From Anaerofustis butyriciformans (lineage in GTDB: Bacteria; Bacillota; Clostridia; Eubacteriales; Anaerofustaceae): DNA of 64,000 nucleotides. This document shows positions 32,649 to 42,129 of the stretch, piece after piece. The translations under genes were made by a program, and so were the position numbers. Every line of letters begins with the position of its first letter. Position 1 is the stretch's first letter. The DNA lies in contig NZ_JAYFFH010000003.1 of NCBI RefSeq assembly GCF_036289385.1, forward strand, positions 62,001 through 126,000, written 5' to 3'. Below the pieces are notes generated by a model. The model was given only the letters and a program-made list of their open reading frames with translations. It was not told the DNA's origin and did not search any database.

Positions 32649-33706
32649 TGGATATAAGAGAGCTTGTTGTTCCAGCCTTAAAAGATTATGAATGTTACAA
32701 GGCTGCGGGACAGGATTACAGAATAATATTAAATGCAAATGAGCATTATGAAAATTTTCTTTCAACAAAACTTCAAAATGATTTTATTGAAAAAATGAAA
32801 AATATCAATATAAATCGTTATCCGGATCCTGATGCAAAAAAATTAAGAAAAGCATATGCAGATTTAATAAATGTTGATATGGATAAATTGATTGCAACTT
32901 CAGGCTCAGATGAAGGTATTACTATAATCAGTGCTACTTTTGTGGATAAAGATGATGTTGTGATGAGTTGTGATCCTACGTTTTCAATGTATGGTCAAGC
33001 AGCTATTTTAGCAAAGGGTAAATATATAGGAATAGAAAGTGATAAAGAAGATTTTACTCCTGACATTGATACATTAATAAAAAGAGCAAATGAAGAGAAT
33101 GCAAAAATAATTTATATATGCACACCAAACAATCCAACAGGATATTTGTATTCAAAGGATGACATAAAAAAAGTTATTGACAATACAAGTGCTATGGTTG
33201 TAATAGATGAAGCATATATTCATTTTGCAGAAGGTGAAAACCTTGATTTGCTTGATTACAGTAATAGAGTAATAATTTTAAGAACCTTATCCAAAGCATT
33301 TAGCGGTGCGGGACTAAGAGTTGGGTTTATAATTGCAAATAAAGAAGTTATTGATTTCTTATATGCCGCAAAAGCTCCATATAATTTATCAGTTACTTCT
33401 CAAACAGCAGGAGAGGTTTTGGTTGAAAACCATAAATACATAGAAGATGAAATAGAAGTTATAAAGGAACAAAGAGACAGGATTGTCGATGTACTAAAAG
33501 AGTGTGAAGGCGTATTTATATTTCCACTAAACGCAAACTTTATAACAATAAGAAGTGATAAGGCATATAAACTTTATGAAGAATGCGAAAAGAAAAGCAT
33601 ATCTATAAGGGCATATGGTAAAAGCCTTGAAAATATAGTTAGAATAACCGTTGGAAGTAAAGCAGAAAACGATGAACTTATTGAAGTAATAAAGGAGGTT
33701 TTCTAA
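32648..33706 (+). CDS. hisC: Histidinol-phosphate aminotransferase
   Basis: This 352-residue type I PLP aminotransferase has the cofactor lysine in LSKAFSGAGLRVGF (about residue 217), the NPTG substrate motif (CTPNNPTGYL) and an R near the C-terminus. It converts imidazole acetol phosphate to histidinol phosphate. The start overlaps the hisD stop by one base (TAATG). Confidence 0.94.
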   Translation: MDIRELVVPALKDYECYKAAGQDYRIILNANEHYENFLSTKLQNDFIEKMKNININRYPDPDAKKLRKAYADLINVDMDKLIATSGSDEGITIISATFVDKDDVVMSCDPTFSMYGQAAILAKGKYIGIESDKEDFTPDIDTLIKRANEENAKIIYICTPNNPTGYLYSKDDIKKVIDNTSAMVVIDEAYIHFAEGENLDLLDYSNRVIILRTLSKAFSGAGLRVGFIIANKEVIDFLYAAKAPYNLSVTSQTAGEVLVENHKYIEDEIEVIKEQRDRIVDVLKECEGVFIFPLNANFITIRSDKAYKLYEECEKKSISIRAYGKSLENIVRITVGSKAENDELIEVIKEVF

Positions 33707-34285
33707 ATGAGATCAAGTTATGAACATAGAATAACAAAAGAAACCGACATTGAAATTAATTTGAATTTAGATGGAAGTGGTAATGTTTATGCTGATACGG
33801 GGGTAGGTTTTTTTAATCACATGATTACTCTTTTAGCATCTCATTCAAAATTTGATATAGACATTAAGGCAAAAGGTGATTTTGAAGTTGATAATCATCA
33901 TACCGTAGAGGATATAGGGATTGTTTTAGGTAAATGCTTTAAAGAAGCTGTAGGAGATAAAAGAGGCATTAACAGATATTCAACTTTTTTCGTTCCTATG
34001 GATGAAGTTCTTGCAAGAGTAAGTGTTGATGTTAGCGGCAGAGGATATCTTGTATATGAAAATCCTTTTAATGTTGAAAGAATAGGTGACTTTGAAACTG
34101 AAATATTAGAAGACTTCTTATATGCATTTTGCATAAACGGAGGGCTTAATCTTAATATAAAAATATTAGACAAAGGTAATAATCATCATATGTGTGAAGC
34201 TATCTTTAAAGCTTTAGCCAGAGCTTTAAAAGAAGCTGTTACAATTACAAGTGATGAAATTCCTTCAAGTAAAGGTGTATTATGA
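33707..34285 (+). CDS. hisB: Imidazoleglycerol-phosphate dehydratase
   Basis: This 192-residue monofunctional enzyme has the two manganese-binding His motifs: FFNHMITLLASH with DNHHTVEDIGI, and HHMCEAIFKALARAL. It lacks the phosphatase domain found in enteric HisB, so histidinol-phosphate phosphatase must be another gene. It starts immediately after hisC, with the AAAGGAGG site inside that gene. Confidence 0.95.
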   Translation: MRSSYEHRITKETDIEINLNLDGSGNVYADTGVGFFNHMITLLASHSKFDIDIKAKGDFEVDNHHTVEDIGIVLGKCFKEAVGDKRGINRYSTFFVPMDEVLARVSVDVSGRGYLVYENPFNVERIGDFETEILEDFLYAFCINGGLNLNIKILDKGNNHHMCEAIFKALARALKEAVTITSDEIPSSKGVL

Positions 34286-34887
34286 TAGGTATTATAGATT
34301 ACGGTGCAGGAAATTTAAAGAATGTATACAATGCTCTTTTAAGGCTTGGATTTGACAGTGTTATTACAAATGACAAAGACGTTCTTTCGAAATGCGATAA
34401 ACTTATTATTCCAGGCGTTGGAGCTTTTGGGGATGGGATGGAAGGTTTAGTAGAAAATGACTTGATAGACTTTATTGATAACTGGGTAGAAGAAGATAAG
34501 TATCTTCTTGGGATTTGTCTTGGAATGCAGTTATTATTTGAAAAAAGTTATGAAATGGGAGAGCATAAAGGTCTTTGTTATATAAAAGGAGAAATTGTTC
34601 CTTTTGATATACCTAAAGAATATAAAGTTCCTCATATGGGATGGAATGAACTTGTTATTAATAGAGAAGATAACATTGTTAAAGGCATAAATAACGGAGA
34701 ATATGTTTACTTTGTTCATTCTTATCATGCAGATAAGATGAATGATGAAAACTTAATTGCTTACAGTGAATATCATTATAAAGTTCCTGCAATTGTTAGA
34801 AACGGTAATGTTATAGGTATGCAATTTCATCCTGAAAAAAGCGATAAGACAGGAGAAAAATTACTTTTAAACTTTTTGGGAGAATAA
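34282..34887 (+). CDS. hisH: Imidazole glycerol phosphate synthase, glutaminase subunit
   Basis: This 201-residue class I glutamine amidotransferase has the nucleophile C79 in LGICLGMQL and the partner His and Glu in QFHPEKS near the C-terminus. It supplies ammonia to HisF. Its ATG overlaps the hisB stop (ATGA). Confidence 0.95.
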   Translation: MIGIIDYGAGNLKNVYNALLRLGFDSVITNDKDVLSKCDKLIIPGVGAFGDGMEGLVENDLIDFIDNWVEEDKYLLGICLGMQLLFEKSYEMGEHKGLCYIKGEIVPFDIPKEYKVPHMGWNELVINREDNIVKGINNGEYVYFVHSYHADKMNDENLIAYSEYHYKVPAIVRNGNVIGMQFHPEKSDKTGEKLLLNFLGE

Positions 34888-34889
34888 AT

Positions 34890-35594
34890 ATGATAATTTA
34901 TCCAGCAATAGATATAAGAAACAGTAAATGTGTAAGACTTTCACAAGGAGATTATGACAAAGAGACGGTTTACTTTAACAGTCCTTTGTCGGTTGCAAAA
35001 GATTTTGAAAAAAAAGGTGTTAAATATCTTCATGTAGTCGATTTGGATGCTGCTTTACTTGGTCAGATGCAAAACTATGATGTTATAAAAAGCATTATAG
35101 AAAATACAAACATGAAAGTTGAAGTAGGCGGAGGAATCAGAGGAGAAGAACAAATAAAAAAATATGTGGATATCGGTGTTGATAGGGTGTCCATAGGAAC
35201 AAAGGCTGTTAAGGATTTTGATTTTTTGAAGGAAATGGCAGATAAATACCCGTATAAAATCAGTCTTTCATTAGATGTTAAAGATGAATATGTATATATA
35301 AAAGGCTGGAGTGAAAACAGCGGTATTTTAATATGGGATTACCTTGAAAAAATAAAATATTTACCTCTTGTAAGCATTGTAGTTACGGATATAAAAAAAG
35401 ACGGAATGCTTTCAGGTCCAAGCTTTGAGCTTTACAAAAGATTAAGTGAAGCTACAAAACATAATATTGTCGTTTCAGGAGGAATATCTTCTCTTGAGGA
35501 TATTAATAAATTAAGAGAAAACGATACTTATGCTGTTATTGTAGGTAAGGCATTATATGAAAATAAATTTAAAGTAGAGGATTTGGTATGTTAG
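34890..35594 (+). CDS. hisA: ProFAR isomerase
   Basis: This 234-residue TIM barrel has the catalytic Asp in PAIDIRN (D8), a VVDLDAA motif, GGGIR (about residue 80) and SGGISS phosphate loops. It performs the Amadori rearrangement of ProFAR. It is slightly short for the family but intact. It sits two bases after hisH. Confidence 0.94.
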   Translation: MIIYPAIDIRNSKCVRLSQGDYDKETVYFNSPLSVAKDFEKKGVKYLHVVDLDAALLGQMQNYDVIKSIIENTNMKVEVGGGIRGEEQIKKYVDIGVDRVSIGTKAVKDFDFLKEMADKYPYKISLSLDVKDEYVYIKGWSENSGILIWDYLEKIKYLPLVSIVVTDIKKDGMLSGPSFELYKRLSEATKHNIVVSGGISSLEDINKLRENDTYAVIVGKALYENKFKVEDLVC

Positions 35595-36343
35595 CAAAAA
35601 GAATTATACCTTGTCTTGATGTTGATCACGGCAGAGTTGTTAAAGGTAAAAATTTTGCAAATATAAAGGATGTTGATGATCCTGTTAAACTTGGAAAAAA
35701 TTACTCTAAGCTTGGTGCCGATGAGCTTGTGTTTTATGATATAACTGCATCAAGCGATGAAAGAGATATCTTTATTCATACAGTTGAAAATATTGCAAAA
35801 GAGGTTTCTATTCCTTTTACAATCGGAGGAGGAATAAGAACGGTAGAAGATTTTAGAAAAGTTCTTTTAGCCGGAGCAGATAAGGTAAGCGTAAACTCAA
35901 GCGCTGTTGTGAATCCAAGCATAATAAGTGACGGAGCAAAAAAATTTGGTTCCCAGTGCGTTGTTTTATCTATTGACGCAAAGAGGAATGAAAAAAACAG
36001 TTGGGATGTTTATGTAAAAGGTGGTAGAGAAAATACTCATATTGATGCAATTGAATGGGCAAAAAAAGGTGAAGACCTTGGAGCCGGTGAAATTTGTATT
36101 AATTCCATTGATACTGACGGTGTAAAAGATGGGTTTGATCTTGAGTTAATAGAAAAGTTAAATGATGTTTTATCTATTCCTATTATTGCATCCGGAGGTG
36201 CCGGAAAAATGGAACATTTCTTGGAAGTATTAAAGTGTGGAGCAGATGCTGCTCTTGCTGCCAGTGTATTCCATTTTGGTGAAATAGATATAATGGATTT
36301 AAAAAGATATTTAAAAGATAATGATATAGAAATGAGGATATAA
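35588..36343 (+). CDS. hisF: Imidazole glycerol phosphate synthase, cyclase subunit
   Basis: This 251-residue barrel has the catalytic Asp pair, D11 in PCLDVDHGRVVKG and D130 region in VLSIDAKR, together with FTIGGGIRTVED and IASGGAGKMEHF phosphate loops. It works with HisH. Its start overlaps hisA by 7 bases. Confidence 0.96.
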   Translation: MLAKRIIPCLDVDHGRVVKGKNFANIKDVDDPVKLGKNYSKLGADELVFYDITASSDERDIFIHTVENIAKEVSIPFTIGGGIRTVEDFRKVLLAGADKVSVNSSAVVNPSIISDGAKKFGSQCVVLSIDAKRNEKNSWDVYVKGGRENTHIDAIEWAKKGEDLGAGEICINSIDTDGVKDGFDLELIEKLNDVLSIPIIASGGAGKMEHFLEVLKCGADAALAASVFHFGEIDIMDLKRYLKDNDIEMRI

Positions 36344-36344
36344 A

Positions 36345-36986
36345 ATGGAATTTAAAGATTTTAAATTGGATGAAAGCGGACTTTTACCCGTTATTGTTCA
36401 AAATTATAAGACTAAAAAAGTTCTTATGCTTGGTTATATGAACGAACAGGCTTATAATGATACATTAGAAACAGGAAAAGTTAATTTTTATTCAAGAAGC
36501 AGAAAAACACAATGGTTAAAAGGAGAAAGCAGTAAGAATTATTTAAATGTTGTAAGTATTGCTAGTGATTGTGATAATGATACTTTGCTTATAAATGCAA
36601 ATCCTGACGGACCAACTTGTCATACAGGAAGTGAAAGCTGCTTTTTCAATGATATAGTAAAAGCTGATAAAGATGAAAGTGCAGAAATCTTATTTACAAT
36701 TCAAGATACAATAAATGAAAGAAAAGAAGGAATAAAAAATCTTGAAAAGATGCCTACAAAATATGAAGGTTCTTATACTCAGTATCTTTTAATTGAAGGT
36801 ATAGATAAGATTTGTAAAAAAATTGGTGAAGAAAGTGCGGAAACTATTGTTGCCGCTAAAAACAATAATAAAGAAGAAATTATAGGGGAAGCAAGCGACC
36901 TTATATATCATTTGTTGGTACTTTTAAATGACAGAGATGTAAATATAGAGGACATATTTGCTAAGTTAAATTCAAGACATAAATAA
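36345..36986 (+). CDS. hisIE: Bifunctional PR-AMP cyclohydrolase / PR-ATP pyrophosphatase
   Basis: This 213-residue fusion has an N-terminal HisI domain (FYSRSRKTQWLKGESSKN, zinc-site cysteines in DCDND and CHTGSESC) and a C-terminal HisE domain (KIGEESAETIVAAK, EASDLIYHLLVLL). It carries out steps 2 and 3 of the pathway. It closes the his genes; citrate synthase follows 30 bases later without a terminator. Confidence 0.95.
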   Translation: MEFKDFKLDESGLLPVIVQNYKTKKVLMLGYMNEQAYNDTLETGKVNFYSRSRKTQWLKGESSKNYLNVVSIASDCDNDTLLINANPDGPTCHTGSESCFFNDIVKADKDESAEILFTIQDTINERKEGIKNLEKMPTKYEGSYTQYLLIEGIDKICKKIGEESAETIVAAKNNNKEEIIGEASDLIYHLLVLLNDRDVNIEDIFAKLNSRHK

Positions 36987-37016
36987 TATAATTTTATCAA
37001 ACAAAGGAGGGCTAAA

Positions 37017-38393
37017 ATGAGACATAAAGGAACAGAAATAAATTTCTCTGATATTACGCCTGAAATAAAAAAATTAAGTAAGACATGTGAAGATAACTGT
37101 TTTATTGATCAAGAACTTTATAAGATACATAATGTAAACAGAGGGCTTAGGGATAAAAACGGTGTTGGTGTTTTAACTGGGCTTACAGAAATATCTGATG
37201 TTTGCGGAAGTAAAATAGTAGACGGTAAAAAAACATCAATAGACGGATATTTAAGATACAGAGGCATTCCTATTGAATCGTTGGTTGACGGATTTATTGA
37301 AGATAACAGATTTGGTTTTGAAGAAGTAACATATTTGCTTCTTACTGGAAAGCTGCCTAAAAAAGATGAACTTAAATCATTTGAGGCTCAAATTGCAAAA
37401 TATAGAAGTTTACCGCCTTCTTTTGTTAGGGATATTATAATGAAATCTCCAAGTGTTGATGTTATGAACACTATGGCGAGAAGTGTATTAACGCTATATG
37501 CTTATGATGAACATCCTGATGATATTTCAATCGATAATGTTCTTAGACAATGTATTCATTTAATATCAATTTTCCCTATGATTGCAGTATACGGATATCA
37601 AGCAAGTATGCATTATAATAACGGAGAAAGTTTATTCATTCATTCTCCAAAACCAGACCTTTCAACAGCGGAAAATGTTCTACATATGCTTCGTCCGGAC
37701 AGCAAATATACAAAACTTGAAGCAAGAATTCTTGACCTGGCTCTTGTTTTACATGCAGAACATGGGGGAGGAAATAACTCTTCATTTACAATGCATGTAG
37801 TATCTTCTTCAGGTACGGATACATATTCTGCCGTTGCGGCTTCTCTTGCATCTTTAAAAGGTCCAAAACACGGTGGTGCAAACGTGAAAGTTGTAAATAT
37901 GTTTGAAGAACTTAAAAGAGCAGTTAAGGACTGGAAAGACGAAGAAGAAGTTTCACGTTATCTAAATAAGATTTTGGATAAAGATGCTTTTGATAAACAA
38001 GGTTTAATTTATGGTGTAGGTCATGGTATATATTCTTCTTCTGACCCAAGAGCATTGATATTTAAGTATTTTGTTGGAAAATTATCAGAAGAAAAGGGGC
38101 TTAAAGAAGAATTTGAATTATATGAATTGGTAGAAAGATTAGCTCCTGAAATTATAGCTTCAAGATTTAGAACATATAAAGACATTTGTATTAACATAGA
38201 CTTTTACAGTGGATTTGTTTATAAAATGTTAGGCATACCAAAGGAATTATTTACTCCTTTATTTGCAATTGCAAGAATTTCCGGTTGGTCTGCTCATAGG
38301 CTTGAAGAACTTATAAATGCAAGCAAGATTATAAGACCTGCATATATGAATGTTCAAGAAAAAAGAGAGTATATTCCTATTGATGAAAGATAA
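37017..38393 (+). CDS. Citrate synthase
   Basis: This 458-residue protein has the catalytic residues of citrate synthase: His in LHAEHGGGNNSSF, His in GVGHGIYSSSDPRA, and Asp in NIDFYSG. GPKHGGANVKV supplies the CoA/oxaloacetate loop. The N-terminal ~40 residues are an extension that precedes the RGLRDKNGVGVLTGLT segment, a pattern seen in clostridial enzymes. It condenses acetyl-CoA and oxaloacetate. Position directly behind the his operon on the same strand suggests co-transcription, linking it to glutamate-family synthesis. Confidence 0.93.
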   Translation: MRHKGTEINFSDITPEIKKLSKTCEDNCFIDQELYKIHNVNRGLRDKNGVGVLTGLTEISDVCGSKIVDGKKTSIDGYLRYRGIPIESLVDGFIEDNRFGFEEVTYLLLTGKLPKKDELKSFEAQIAKYRSLPPSFVRDIIMKSPSVDVMNTMARSVLTLYAYDEHPDDISIDNVLRQCIHLISIFPMIAVYGYQASMHYNNGESLFIHSPKPDLSTAENVLHMLRPDSKYTKLEARILDLALVLHAEHGGGNNSSFTMHVVSSSGTDTYSAVAASLASLKGPKHGGANVKVVNMFEELKRAVKDWKDEEEVSRYLNKILDKDAFDKQGLIYGVGHGIYSSSDPRALIFKYFVGKLSEEKGLKEEFELYELVERLAPEIIASRFRTYKDICINIDFYSGFVYKMLGIPKELFTPLFAIARISGWSAHRLEELINASKIIRPAYMNVQEKREYIPIDER

Positions 38394-38416
38394 AAGATGC
38401 TTTATGCATCTTTTTT
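38392..38416 (+). terminator. Bidirectional terminator after citrate synthase
   Basis: AAAAGATGC / GCATCTTTT stem with a TTTAT loop, shared by the converging EamA gene. Confidence 0.85.
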
Positions 38417-39304
38417 GTTTTTATAATATAACAAACTTCCAAGAAGTATCATAAATAAACCTATAACTTGAATTATGGTGAATTTTTCACCTAAGAATAT
38501 TATTCCTGCAAGAGTTGATATTAAAACGGTTATATTATTCATAAGCCCAACACTTATTACGCTTATACTTTTTACTGCATAATTATTTAAGTAAAATACA
38601 AGTATTGTTGCAAGCAGGGATAGATATAGTATTCCAAAGATAAAATCTTTAAGAAAAATTATTTCTAAAATATCTATTGTAGGGTTTAGAAAGAAGAAAA
38701 CAAAAAACATTATTGTAAAAGCAATAAATCCATAAAAAATTTGGTAAATTGATACTGCATTTATGTCTTTAATTTTAAGCTTCTTTAGTTTTCCTTGATA
38801 GTAGGCTCTTGAAAAAATAGATAAAATAATAAGTATGGTTCCTAAAAAAGCAAATTCGGTTTTATTGGTATTTAAAGATGAAACACTTGCAATGAGCGTA
38901 CCTAAAACACATATTCCCATAAACATACTTTCTTTTAAGGTAGGTTTTTCTTTTAATAAAAAATAACTTACTATAACATTTGCAATGGGAATAAGGGCTA
39001 TAAGAACACTTACGGTTGTTACGGGACATAACATTACACCTATTGTTTGAAAAGAAAAATTTATTACCGGATTATAAAAAGACAGTCTAAATAAATCTTT
39101 ATTTTTAAAAGACAGATGAATTTTTATTTTTCTTATATAAAAAATTAAAAGCATAAATATAAATGCAATAAAAAATCTTATGCTTAAAACTAAAAAAACA
39201 TTATTATGGGATAATTTTATTAAATCTTTTATAAAGATATACTGCATTCCCATTATTAAACTCATTATTATCGTTGCAATATATCCTTTTTTATCGCTAC
39301 TCAT
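38402..39304 (-). CDS. EamA/DMT-family transporter
   Basis: This 300-residue protein has ten predicted membrane spans in two EamA repeats, with MSLIMGMQYIFIK near the start and FLGEKFTIIQVIGLFMILLG in the second repeat, both family hallmarks. The substrate cannot be deduced. It is a lone minus-strand gene converging on citrate synthase. The ribosome binding site is weak. Confidence 0.85.
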   Translation of the reverse strand: MSSDKKGYIATIIMSLIMGMQYIFIKDLIKLSHNNVFLVLSIRFFIAFIFMLLIFYIRKIKIHLSFKNKDLFRLSFYNPVINFSFQTIGVMLCPVTTVSVLIALIPIANVIVSYFLLKEKPTLKESMFMGICVLGTLIASVSSLNTNKTEFAFLGTILIILSIFSRAYYQGKLKKLKIKDINAVSIYQIFYGFIAFTIMFFVFFFLNPTIDILEIIFLKDFIFGILYLSLLATILVFYLNNYAVKSISVISVGLMNNITVLISTLAGIIFLGEKFTIIQVIGLFMILLGSLLYYKNKKDA

Positions 39305-39340
39305 AATAGTAGTATATGTAAAAAAAATTCAAATATAAAA

Positions 39341-39363
39341 AAAACAGAGAATAACTCTGTTTT
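39341..39363 (-). terminator. Terminator of the small gene at 39362
   Basis: AAAACAGAG / CTCTGTTTT stem; on the minus strand it is followed by a long T-run. Confidence 0.8.
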
Positions 39364-39556
39364 AGTCAAGCATGCTGTATGCAATTTTATCAAGTTCTTC
39401 GCTTGTTAAATTTTCGTTTATATCAATTTTTTGAACCAAGTCATAAAAGGTTCCTTTTAAAAATTTTTTTAAAGTATATCCTAAAAAAACTTTTTTTGTT
39501 ACATATATGTCATACTTGTCATTACTTGCTCTTAATTCGTTAAAATTACTTTTCAT
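39362..39556 (-). CDS. Small hypothetical protein
   Basis: This 64-residue protein is not recognised. It is soluble, with no membrane segment, and looks mixed alpha/beta with an acidic C-terminal helix (SEELDKIAYSMLD). It has a good ribosome binding site (AGGAG, 6 bases before the ATG) and a dedicated terminator, which supports it as a real gene. It diverges from uvrC, from which it is separated by 75 bases. Confidence 0.6.
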   Translation of the reverse strand: MKSNFNELRASNDKYDIYVTKKVFLGYTLKKFLKGTFYDLVQKIDINENLTSEELDKIAYSMLD

Positions 39557-39631
39557 GTCATACTCCTATGTTTTATTAAATTATATGATATAATAACCAA
39601 GTAGAAAAATCAATAATTTAAAGGTATTTTT

Positions 39632-41500
39632 ATGAGAGAAAACTTCAGTGAAAATTTAAATAAAAAAATAAAACTGCTTCCTCAAAATAGTGGCGTATAT
39701 CTTATGAAAGATGAGAATGGTACTATTATTTACGTTGGAAAAGCAAAGGTTCTTAAAAATAGGGTAACCCAATATTTTAGAAAAAATTCAAATCATACAC
39801 CTAAAGTTCTTAAAATGGTTGAGAATATTGCTGATTTTGAATATATTATTACTTCCAACGAAATGGAAGCGTTGATTTTAGAGTGTAACTTAATAAAAAA
39901 ATACAGGCCTTATTATAATATTTTAATGCGAGATGATAAGACATATCCATATATTAAGCTTACAACTAAAGATGAATATCCAAAATTATTTATAACAAGA
40001 AAATATGTAAATGACGGAAATAAATATTTTGGACCATACGCAAATGCAACATATGCAAAGAAAACAGTAAGTACAATAAATGAATTATATCCAATTGCAA
40101 TGTGTAAGAAAGAATTAAAGTATGGAGTTAAAAAGGGTAATGTATGTCTAAATTATCATATCGGACAATGCCTTGGAGTTTGTCAGGGAAATGTTAATAA
40201 AGACTTATATAATTCATATATAAAAGAAATAACAGATATTCTAAATGGTAAAACAGGTAAAATAATATCAAGTCTTGAAAGCAAAATGAATGCTTACAGC
40301 GAAAATTTAGACTTTGAAAATGCCGGTAAGGTAAGAGATAAGATTTTTGCAATAAAAGGGCTTAAAAGCGAGCAGAATGTCTCTAATGCCACAGCAGACA
40401 ACATGGATATACTTGGTCTTGCAATGGGGGAAGATATGGCTTGCGTACAGGTTTATGCCTTAAGGGATAAAAAAATTGTAGGAAGAGAGAATTATATTTT
40501 AAAAGGGCAAAACGAAAAAGATGCAGGAGAAGTTTTGTCTGCTTTTGTAAAACAATTTTATACAAATACTCCTTTTATTCCTCCTTTTATATTGGTAGAA
40601 AGGGAGTTTGATGATATTGAAAATATACAAAATCTTCTTAGTGAATTAAAAACTACAAAAGTCCAAATTAAAGTTCCTATAAGAGGAGAAAAGAAAAAAT
40701 TATTAAAACTTGCTACTGATAATGCAAAATTAAATCTTGAAAATATTGTAGGCAAAGAAAAACAAAGAATACTTATGGAAAAGAAAGCCGTTGAAGAAAT
40801 AAATGATTATGCTGGAATAATAAAAGAAGGTAACTTTAGATATGAAGCATATGATATTTCAAACACTTCCGGAGTTGACAGCGTCGGTGTTATGGTAGTG
40901 TTTGACGGAGCAAAAAGGAATAATAAAGCTTACAGAAAGTTTAGAATAAAATCAGTAGAAGGTCCAAATGATTACGGAAGCATGGTTGAAGTAGTATTCA
41001 GAAGACTTAACAGAGCAAGAAAAGAAATGGAAGAACAAGATGAAAATGCAAGGTTTTTACCTCTTCCTGATATTATATTTGTAGATGGTGGAATAGGTCA
41101 TGTGAATGCAATAAAAAATGTTGTAGATACGTTTGGATTTAATATTAAAGTTTTAGGGCTTGGGAAAAACAACAAACATAAATTAAAGGAAGTTGTTAAA
41201 GACAGCGAAGAAGCAAGAAACATAAAAGATTTTGAATATGCAAAAAAACTTCTTAATGATATAAGTGAAGAGGTTCATAGATATGCTATTGATTATCATA
41301 AAAACTTAAGAAGTAAAAGTTTCTTAAAAACTACATTGGAAGAAATTGAGGGGATAGGAAAAGTAAAATGCAGAAATTTACTTACTCATTTTAAAAACTT
41401 AGAGGAAATAAAGAATGCTTCAATCGAAGAGATTATGAAAGTTGACGGGATGAATGAAGCTTTGGCAAAAAAAGTTAAAGATTATCTAAAAAATGATTAG
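39632..41500 (+). CDS. uvrC: Excinuclease ABC subunit C
   Basis: This 622-residue protein has all UvrC parts in order: a GIY-YIG nuclease domain (SGVYLMKDENGTIIYVGKAK, residues 20-39), a cysteine-rich segment (CLNYHIGQCLGVC), the UVR UvrB-binding helix around residues 210-245, the RNase H-like nuclease domain (YDISNTSGVDSVGVMVVF, FVDGGIGH) and a C-terminal tandem helix-hairpin-helix. It makes the dual incisions in nucleotide excision repair. A TGATATAAT extended -10 lies ~40 bases upstream. Confidence 0.96.
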   Translation: MRENFSENLNKKIKLLPQNSGVYLMKDENGTIIYVGKAKVLKNRVTQYFRKNSNHTPKVLKMVENIADFEYIITSNEMEALILECNLIKKYRPYYNILMRDDKTYPYIKLTTKDEYPKLFITRKYVNDGNKYFGPYANATYAKKTVSTINELYPIAMCKKELKYGVKKGNVCLNYHIGQCLGVCQGNVNKDLYNSYIKEITDILNGKTGKIISSLESKMNAYSENLDFENAGKVRDKIFAIKGLKSEQNVSNATADNMDILGLAMGEDMACVQVYALRDKKIVGRENYILKGQNEKDAGEVLSAFVKQFYTNTPFIPPFILVEREFDDIENIQNLLSELKTTKVQIKVPIRGEKKKLLKLATDNAKLNLENIVGKEKQRILMEKKAVEEINDYAGIIKEGNFRYEAYDISNTSGVDSVGVMVVFDGAKRNNKAYRKFRIKSVEGPNDYGSMVEVVFRRLNRARKEMEEQDENARFLPLPDIIFVDGGIGHVNAIKNVVDTFGFNIKVLGLGKNNKHKLKEVVKDSEEARNIKDFEYAKKLLNDISEEVHRYAIDYHKNLRSKSFLKTTLEEIEGIGKVKCRNLLTHFKNLEEIKNASIEEIMKVDGMNEALAKKVKDYLKND

Positions 41501-41509
41501 GGAGAGCCA

Positions 41510-42019
41510 ATGGATAAGAATTTTTATTTAAAACTTTATGAACCATATAAAAAAGATTTAGCTAAAAAAAGAAGGCTTAATATTCTTGATAAGATAGTAA
41601 CATATTCTGTATTTATTTCTTTTCCTGTTTTTTTGATAATAGGATTTCTTATGGGGAAAGATTTTGTATTAAGGCTTGTTCTTACTACTTTTATTCCTTT
41701 TGTTCTTTTAAGTTTTTTTAGAAAACTATTTAACTTTAAAAGACCATATGAAGTTTTTAATATTACTCCTGTTTTGGATAAGGATACTAAAGGTAAATCT
41801 TTTCCAAGCAGACATGTTTTTTCTGCTTTTCTTATAGCCAGCTCTTGTTTATTTGTTAACTATTATTATGGTATTTTTGTTTTAATTCTTGGAGTTCTTC
41901 TTATGTATATAAGAGTCGTTGGGGGAGTCCATTTTTTAAGAGATGTGCTTTTCGGTATGGGGCTTGGAATCTTATGTGGAGTAATAGGAATGACAATAAA
42001 TATACCTTTTTTACATTAA
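41510..42019 (+). CDS. PAP2-family membrane phosphatase
   Basis: This 169-residue protein has the three PAP2 motifs: KLFNFKRP, FPSRH with the nucleophile-assisting His, and RVVGGVHFLRDV with the catalytic His and Asp. Four or five membrane spans surround them. It probably dephosphorylates undecaprenyl pyrophosphate or a lipid phosphate at the membrane. It starts 9 bases after uvrC with a GGGAGAG site, so it shares that transcript. Confidence 0.88.
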   Translation: MDKNFYLKLYEPYKKDLAKKRRLNILDKIVTYSVFISFPVFLIIGFLMGKDFVLRLVLTTFIPFVLLSFFRKLFNFKRPYEVFNITPVLDKDTKGKSFPSRHVFSAFLIASSCLFVNYYYGIFVLILGVLLMYIRVVGGVHFLRDVLFGMGLGILCGVIGMTINIPFLH

Positions 42020-42028
42020 TATTTAAAT

Positions 42029-42065
42029 TGCAACCGTAAGTTTACATAAAAACTTAAAGTTGCAA
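42029..42065 (+). promoter_or_regulatory. Imperfect hairpin before the XRE gene
   Basis: TTGCAAC (outer) and AAGTTT (inner) arms pair with AAACTT and GTTGCAA across a 3x3 internal loop. It lacks a T-run, so it could be an operator or a weak terminator of the uvrC transcript. Confidence 0.4.
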
Positions 42066-42129
42066 ATAAAAGTTGGTAGAAAAAACGGTAATGCTCTATT
42101 AATATTATTGCAAACAGGAGGTAATCAAA

